From contig JAZNGX010000129.1 of assembly GCA_045576675.1 (NCBI GenBank), forward strand, positions 1 to 18,646: DNA of 18,646 bases, given 5' to 3'. Position numbers and translations under genes: made by a program. Position 1 is the stretch's first letter. Every line of letters begins with the position of its first letter. Source of the stretch: JAZNGX01 sp045576675. Lineage in GTDB: Bacteria > Bacillota > Clostridia > Monoglobales > Firm-18. The notes under the pieces were generated by a model. That model was not told the DNA's origin. It made no database searches and saw nothing but the letters and a program-made list of their open reading frames with translations. Shown piece by piece: positions 17,632-18,646 of the stretch.

Positions 17632-18447
17632 TTGAAGTATATACGGGAATTTGCTTATAGAGATACAGGAACAGATGTTTTGACAAGCCATCGTCATTGT
17701 CAGTCAAATACGTATGAGATTATTCAAACATGGTCTAATGGCGGGAATTTTATTATTAATGATATGATTTATCCGATATATAATGGTGCATTGTTTTTAA
17801 TAAATGCAGTGGATATGCATTGTTCAGCGCCTGCGTTGGGTTCAAAATATATCAGAAGTAAGCTCGTTATATCAAGTGAGTATGTCGATGAGCTGTTTAA
17901 TGCCGCAAATGCAAGAGTTATGATTAAAAAATTATTTTGGAATAATGGCGGAGGATGCTTTGATTTAAAAGAAAATATCGAATTAGCTGACAAGCTTTTT
18001 TATGAAATGGTCAACCTTGCAAATAAACAAGATACAAAATCACAAGCAATGTTTGGCGGAAAGCTTTTGCAGCTTGTATCGATGTGCTTTGATGGTGAGC
18101 TTGTTGATAATGATTATCAGCCTGAATGGCTTACCAGTGTTCTTGAATATATAAGCGAGCATATCACAGAACAAATAACGATTGAGCAAATTTGTGAGCA
18201 CGCACATTTTTCAAAATTCTATTTGTGTCATGCTTTTAAACGTGCCACTGGGATGACAGTTATGCAATATGTCTTAAATCGCAGATTGTCTGTTGCGAAA
18301 AAAATAATGCTTAATTCGTCAGAACCATTGTCCAAAATCGCTTCGTATGCAGGCTTTTCGGGATTTTCTTACTTTAGCCGTGTGTTTTCAACCAAAGAAG
18401 GAGTCACACCAAGCGAATATAGGAAAAATGCACATAAAAGCTGTTAA
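17632..18447 (+). CDS. AraC-family transcriptional regulator (cupin-like sensor domain)
   Basis: This 271-residue soluble regulator probably controls the divergent nanA and perhaps the kinase gene downstream. The N-terminal part (about residues 15-110) resembles the AraC ligand-binding cupin, with a S-H-R-H-C motif at 19-23. The C-terminal domain at about 170-268 holds two helix-turn-helix units (I-C-E-H-A-H-F-S-K-F-Y-L-C and I-A-S-Y-A-G-F-S-G-F-S-Y-F) and ends with the family-typical G-V-T-P-S-E-Y-R-K. TTG at 17632 is chosen as the start because GAGGTG at 17620-17625 is 6 bases upstream, the same layout as the next gene; the in-frame GTG at 17623 overlaps that site and GTG 17629 is too close to it. 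The ligand could be a sugar released by NanA or its precursor; this is inference. Confidence 0.88.
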   Translation: MKYIREFAYRDTGTDVLTSHRHCQSNTYEIIQTWSNGGNFIINDMIYPIYNGALFLINAVDMHCSAPALGSKYIRSKLVISSEYVDELFNAANARVMIKKLFWNNGGGCFDLKENIELADKLFYEMVNLANKQDTKSQAMFGGKLLQLVSMCFDGELVDNDYQPEWLTSVLEYISEHITEQITIEQICEHAHFSKFYLCHAFKRATGMTVMQYVLNRRLSVAKKIMLNSSEPLSKIASYAGFSGFSYFSRVFSTKEGVTPSEYRKNAHKSC

Positions 18448-18478
18448 CAACAGTGGTTTTGGTTTGTTGTTCATTTTT
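18446..18478 (+). terminator. Weak hairpin after the AraC gene, possible terminator
   Basis: AACAACA at 18446-18452 can pair with TGTTGTT at 18465-18471 around a 12-base loop, followed by CATTTTTA. The 7-bp stem is A+T-rich and the loop long, so it would be a weak or partial terminator. The kinase gene begins only 36 bases after the stem and may be co-transcribed by read-through. Confidence 0.3.
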
Positions 18479-18506
18479 ATTTAAGATAATTTATGAGGTG
18501 ATAAAA

Positions 18507-18646
18507 TTGAGAATACTAAATTTTGGGTCATGTAATATTGATTATGTTTACAGCGTAAATCATATGGTACAAGCCGGTGAAACTATTGGTGTTGATGAAA
18601 TGAATATATTTCCCGGTGGAAAAGGACTTAATCAATCCATAGCTGC
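18507..18646 (+). CDS. PfkB-family sugar kinase, ribokinase-like (partial, runs off the window end)
   Basis: Only the first 46 codons are present. The N-terminus reads like a ribokinase-type PfkB protein: a first beta-strand (I-L-N-F-G-S-C-N-I-D) followed by P-G-G-K-G-L-N-Q-S-I-A, the glycine-rich sugar-binding segment of ribokinases (usually G-G-K-G-x-N-Q-A). Members phosphorylate a free sugar using ATP in the cytoplasm. The start is TTG 18507, with GAGGTG at 18495-18500 6 bases upstream. It follows the AraC gene by 59 bases and may be its target. It is not of the ROK type that phosphorylates N-acetylmannosamine in classical nan pathways, so its substrate is open. Confidence 0.85.
   Translation, partial: MRILNFGSCNIDYVYSVNHMVQAGETIGVDEMNIFPGGKGLNQSIA

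Noticed and set aside
1..18646. Evidence of a mobile element, defence system or CRISPR array
   Set aside because: No transposase, integrase, nuclease, repeat-spacer array or tRNA-linked site was seen; base composition looks uniform by eye.

Overview
The window reads as A+T-rich chromosomal DNA of a monoderm Bacillota bacterium, most likely an anaerobic, gut-type member of the Clostridia. The signs are strong AGGAGG-type ribosome binding sites with GTG/TTG starts in places, a lipoprotein-anchored sugar-binding protein of the LplA/LplB type, membrane-bound AraC-type sensors, and cell-surface proteins with S-layer homology (SLH) domains. Species or genus cannot be fixed from the sequence alone. 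TGA is used as a normal stop. I see no tRNA, rRNA, CRISPR array, insertion sequence, integrase or phage gene, and no gap between genes longer than about 110 bases.

Positions 70-16600 (+ strand) hold nine tightly packed genes, all with intergenic gaps of 12-23 bases, so they probably form one long operon driven from a promoter near position 25. In order: a small secreted LamG-like protein; two ABC-transporter permeases (LplB and LplC/YtcP families); their lipoprotein solute-binding protein; two SLH cell-wall proteins of opposite architecture (SLH at the C-terminus, then SLH-like at the N-terminus); a giant secreted multidomain protein ending in a sialidase-type (Asp-box) propeller and an amine-oxidase-N-like stalk domain; a cytoplasmic sialidase-fold protein; and a membrane-anchored AraC-family sensor-regulator. 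No transporter ATPase is present, as is usual for this transporter class, which relies on a shared MsmX-like ATPase elsewhere.

After a strong bidirectional terminator (16606-16632) comes a convergent nanA, N-acetylneuraminate lyase, with the lysine and side-chain-binding residues of true sialate lyases. A divergent AraC regulator follows. The region between them holds a 9-bp direct repeat with exactly 21-bp periodicity that flanks the expected -35 of nanA, the typical geometry of an AraC-type operator. The window ends inside a ribokinase-like PfkB sugar kinase.

Taken together this looks like a surface-displayed glycan utilisation locus, probably for a sialic acid (nonulosonate)-containing or similar acidic glycan: capture at the cell surface by SLH and LamG proteins, import of oligosaccharides by the ABC transporter, cleavage inside the cell by the cytoplasmic sialidase-fold enzyme, and splitting of the released acid by NanA. 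The least-understood parts are the two sialidase-fold proteins, both of which lack the classical N-terminal R-I-P arginine motif, and the two SLH proteins whose main regions I cannot assign to a known family. That the substrate is sialic acid is an inference resting mostly on nanA, which is in a separate transcription unit.
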